Shown: positions 23,932 to 26,172 of the stretch, in pieces
Numbering within the stretch: the stretch's first letter is position 1
Layout of the letters: every line of letters starts with the position of its first letter
Source: WRIS01 sp050945135
GTDB taxonomy: Bacteria; Actinomycetota; Coriobacteriia; Coriobacteriales; Eggerthellaceae
DNA: 26,172 nt
Direction of reading: 5' to 3'
NCBI GenBank assembly: GCA_050945135.1
Contig: JBMNSJ010000029.1
Coordinates: 1-26,172, forward strand
Program-made: the position numbers and the translations under genes
The notes under the pieces: model-generated
Databases searched by the model: none
Told to the model about the DNA's origin: nothing
The model's input: only the letters and a program-made list of their open reading frames with translations

Positions 23932-24846
23932 TTAGACCTTGAGGTAGCGTCGCATAGCCAGAGCAGAACCGAGCAAACCAATCAATAAACCTGCTACTAC
24001 CAGTATTGCATACACAACAAGGAAGGTTTCGGCGCCTAGGTTAATCGGTAGCCAGGTAAGTGCATTTGATATTTGAGGTAGAGCAAATATGCGCATCATT
24101 TCTAAACAAAGGATGGCAAGCAAGGCTCCAATGATTGCATGGAGCGCACCTTCCATTAAGAATGGTCCGCGGATAAACCCATTTGAAGCACCCACAAGAC
24201 GCATGATAGCAATTTCTTTGCGACGCGCAAGAATAGCCAGGCGGATTGTGTTGTTGATGAATACCATCGCAATAAAGATTAAGAGACCGATGAGAGCGAC
24301 TCCAACATAGCGGACGTAATTTGTGAGCGAGAAGAGCTTCTCAACAGTCTTTTGTCCATACTTCAAAGAACTAGCTGGGTCTTCAGGGCTATCACAAATG
24401 TTTACAAAAGTTGAGTTGCCCTCGATTGACTGCGCTACTTGTTCGACAAGCTGAGGGTCAGAGAGCTCTACATCAATAGATGCGGGCAAAGGATTTTGCC
24501 CATCGAGCTGATCGACAATCTCAGGGTTTGAGGTCATAGAATTTCTGAACTTATCTAAGGCCTCTTCTTTAGTAGTGAATCCAACTGATTCGACTCCTTC
24601 AAGCCCACCGATGAAATCTTCAACCTTAGAGATATCATTGTCTCGCGCATCATCAGCAACATATACCGTGATGGACACTTGATCTTCGATTGATGAGATA
24701 ACCCTATCAACGATGAATCCTCCCAGCATGAACACGCCGATGATAAGGAGTGACAAAAAAATCGTGACAATAGACCCAAGGGTTGTGGAAAGATTACGTG
24801 CGAATCCTAGTAAGGACTCTTTGAAAAAATAAGCAAAACTAGACAT
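23932..24846 (-). CDS. ftsX: Cell-division ABC transporter permease FtsX
   Basis: 304 aa, normal length. An N-terminal cytoplasmic tail (MSSFAYFFKESLLGFARN), a first membrane segment (about 22-45), a large extracellular loop (about 46-195) which in other species activates peptidoglycan hydrolases, then three more membrane segments (about 200-226, 244-270, 275-298) with the conserved AILARRKEIAIMRLVGAS coupling segment. The start at 24846 lies inside the last codons of ftsE (8-bp overlap), the usual arrangement; an apparent upstream extension comes from the ftsE overlap. FtsX works with FtsE to control wall hydrolysis at the septum. Confidence 0.96.
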   Translation of the reverse strand: MSSFAYFFKESLLGFARNLSTTLGSIVTIFLSLLIIGVFMLGGFIVDRVISSIEDQVSITVYVADDARDNDISKVEDFIGGLEGVESVGFTTKEEALDKFRNSMTSNPEIVDQLDGQNPLPASIDVELSDPQLVEQVAQSIEGNSTFVNICDSPEDPASSLKYGQKTVEKLFSLTNYVRYVGVALIGLLIFIAMVFINNTIRLAILARRKEIAIMRLVGASNGFIRGPFLMEGALHAIIGALLAILCLEMMRIFALPQISNALTWLPINLGAETFLVVYAILVVAGLLIGLLGSALAMRRYLKV

Positions 24847-25696
24847 CGAAACCGTACACCCCTCTATCTTGATCGCGTGTGAGATGGCCTCGATCGAGAG
24901 CAATAACGCGGCGACGCATATTATCAACCATTTCGCGGTCGTGCGTTGCTACAAGAACCGTGGTTCCAGTTCTATTGATGCGCTCGAGTAAATCCATGAT
25001 GCCACGTGATGTTTGTGGATCAAGGTTACCGGTAGGCTCATCGCAGATCAGCAAGGGTGGGCGGTTAACAATTGCACGCGCAATTGAAACGCGCTGTTGC
25101 TCGCCACCAGAAAGCTGGTCGGGAAGTTTGTTAAGTTTATCCTGCAGACCAACAAGGCGCAAAACCTCGGGGACCTGAGTTTTGATGACATGGCGACTTT
25201 TGCCAATAACCTCGAGTGCAAACGCTACATTCTCGAAAGCCGTTTTGTTTGGCAGAAGCTTAAAATCCTGGAAAACGCAGCCGATATTGCGACGCAAATA
25301 CGGCACGCGCCAGTTTTTCATTGTTGATAAATCTTCATCAGCAACGTAGATATGCCCTTCATTAGGAGAAATCTCACGTGTAAGCATACGGATGAAGGTT
25401 GATTTACCAGACCCGGAATGTCCTACGAGAAAAACGAACTCTCCCGCAAAAATCTGCAGTGAGACATCGTTGAGCGCAGGCTTATTAGGCTGAGCTGGAT
25501 ATATCTTCGTCACATGATCAAAGGTGATAACCGGTGTACCAGTAATTTGAGGGGTATCCTCAATATCAAGCGCCGGTAAAGACGCCGATAATTGCTGCGA
25601 GGCTTGGCTTGCTTGCGCTGCGTGCGCACCACCTCGGGGAGCTTGCCTTCGCGCATTTGGGCGCGCAGCATCTCCTTGGTTAGCGTTGTTCGTCAC
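24839..25696 (-). CDS. ftsE: Cell-division ABC transporter ATPase FtsE with an N-terminal extension
   Basis: 285 aa, against about 229 in most species. The extra N-terminal part (residues 1-53) is a polar, Ala/Gln/Ser/Arg-rich tail. The ATPase is complete: Walker A GHSGSGKST (92-100), Q-loop CVFQDFKLLPN, signature LSGGEQQR, Walker B LLICDEPTGNLD and H-loop ATHD. The GTG start at 25696 is supported by GGAG seven bases upstream, and no better start lies nearer the conserved part, so the extension seems real. It drives FtsX in regulating peptidoglycan hydrolases. It lies 46 bp after a transketolase subunit gene on the same strand. Confidence 0.94.
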   Translation of the reverse strand: MTNNANQGDAARPNARRQAPRGGAHAAQASQASQQLSASLPALDIEDTPQITGTPVITFDHVTKIYPAQPNKPALNDVSLQIFAGEFVFLVGHSGSGKSTFIRMLTREISPNEGHIYVADEDLSTMKNWRVPYLRRNIGCVFQDFKLLPNKTAFENVAFALEVIGKSRHVIKTQVPEVLRLVGLQDKLNKLPDQLSGGEQQRVSIARAIVNRPPLLICDEPTGNLDPQTSRGIMDLLERINRTGTTVLVATHDREMVDNMRRRVIALDRGHLTRDQDRGVYGFDV

Positions 25697-25742
25697 AGAA
25701 TGCTCCGTTCGGGTTTTAAATGTACTGAGACGGGTATGTATT

Positions 25743-26172
25743 CTAGCAGATACGTTTCCGGGCTGTAGCTTTCTTCACAGCTTCAACAATGGAGACAGCA
25801 TCAAGTTCAAAGTAGCTTAGCAGCTCATCAAACTCGCCCGATTTACCAAATCTATCTTTTACTCCGATAAATTCGCAGGGGCAAGGATACTCTTGTGCTA
25901 AGACTTCTGAAACCGTTGAGCCGAGGCCTCCGTGAATAGAATGCTCTTCAGCAACAACAACACATCCCGTTTTCTTCACAGAACTAAGCAGCGTTTCTTT
26001 GTCGAAGGGCTTGATAGAAAATGCATCGATAACTTCTGCAGAAATACCCATTTCTGAAAGCAGCTCTGCCGCTTCGAGAGCTTCTTTAATCTCCACGCCA
26101 CAGGCAACGATAGTGACATCGCTTCCCTCTCGCAAAACATACGATTTTCCTAGCTCGAGCTCGACATTGTCT
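25743..26172 (-). CDS. Transketolase, C-terminal subunit (partial, runs off the right edge)
   Basis: 143 codons are present; the reading frame stays open to the last base. The visible part is the C-terminal transketolase domain: GSDVTIVACGVEIKEALEAAELL, EVIDAFSIKPFD, VVVAEEHSIHGGLGSTVSEVL, and VKDRFGKSGEFDELL. This pattern fits the split transketolases of many Gram-positive and anaerobic bacteria, in which N- and C-terminal halves are separate genes; the N-terminal half would lie to the right. It is part of the pentose-phosphate pathway. A 1-deoxyxylulose-5-phosphate synthase C-terminus is less likely given the DRFGKSG segment. Confidence 0.85.
   Translation of the reverse strand, partial: DNVELELGKSYVLREGSDVTIVACGVEIKEALEAAELLSEMGISAEVIDAFSIKPFDKETLLSSVKKTGCVVVAEEHSIHGGLGSTVSEVLAQEYPCPCEFIGVKDRFGKSGEFDELLSYFELDAVSIVEAVKKATARKRIC

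Noticed and set aside
24847..24927. N-terminal extension of FtsX
   Set aside because: These codons lie inside ftsE in another frame; the usual FtsX start at 24846 matches family length.

Overview
The window looks chromosomal and comes from a Gram-positive actinobacterium, most likely of class Coriobacteriia (Eggerthellaceae/Atopobiaceae-like). The clues are moderate GC by eye, strong AGGAGG ribosome sites, an ftsE-ftsX-S41 peptidase-rnr cluster, a FabK/FabT-style fatty-acid operon, a type III CoA-transferase and an L,D-transpeptidase. No phage, IS element, CRISPR array, tRNA or rRNA was found. Taxonomy is inference; no marker gene settles it.

Layout, left to right. 1-6635: single genes and small units: a YbaK-type tRNA deacylase, a membrane-anchored L,D-transpeptidase, a small lipoprotein, a CaiB/BaiF CoA-transferase divergent from a TetR regulator across a 28-bp palindrome, a DUF1905/DUF1801 protein and a ClbS/DfsB-like protein. 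6636-7112: about 480 bp without a convincing gene, holding a short tandem repeat, hairpins and a 14-bp copy of the tmRNA 3' end. 7113-9646 (minus): a trans-translation block of M42 aminopeptidase, smpB, an extremely acidic protein and ssrA, the last with its own -35/-10 promoter. 9758-12776 (plus): a multi-membrane GT2 glycosyltransferase with three C-terminal MshEN-like repeats, plus a small membrane protein.

12782-19925 (minus): a tight fatty-acid operon acpP-fabK-fabD-fabG-fabF-fabZ-accDA, several genes overlapping by ATGA. It lacks fabH, accB and accC. The fused AccD-AccA begins with about 100 residues resembling a degenerate N-terminal domain of biotin carboxylase (AccC), as if accC had collapsed into its neighbour. 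A near-perfect inverted repeat resembling FabT operators lies before acpP, and a MarR-family gene lies just upstream. 20104-25696 (minus): ftsE-ftsX-S41 protease-rnr-marR, all closely spaced. The S41 protein has Ala where the catalytic Ser should be, while the Lys/Gln partners at +25 and +29 are kept. The 3' part of a transketolase C-terminal subunit gene enters at the right edge.

The most notable points are the AccC-remnant/AccD/AccA fusion, the Ser-less S41 protein in an ftsEX operon, the acidic protein fixed between smpB and ssrA, and two well-formed operator palindromes.
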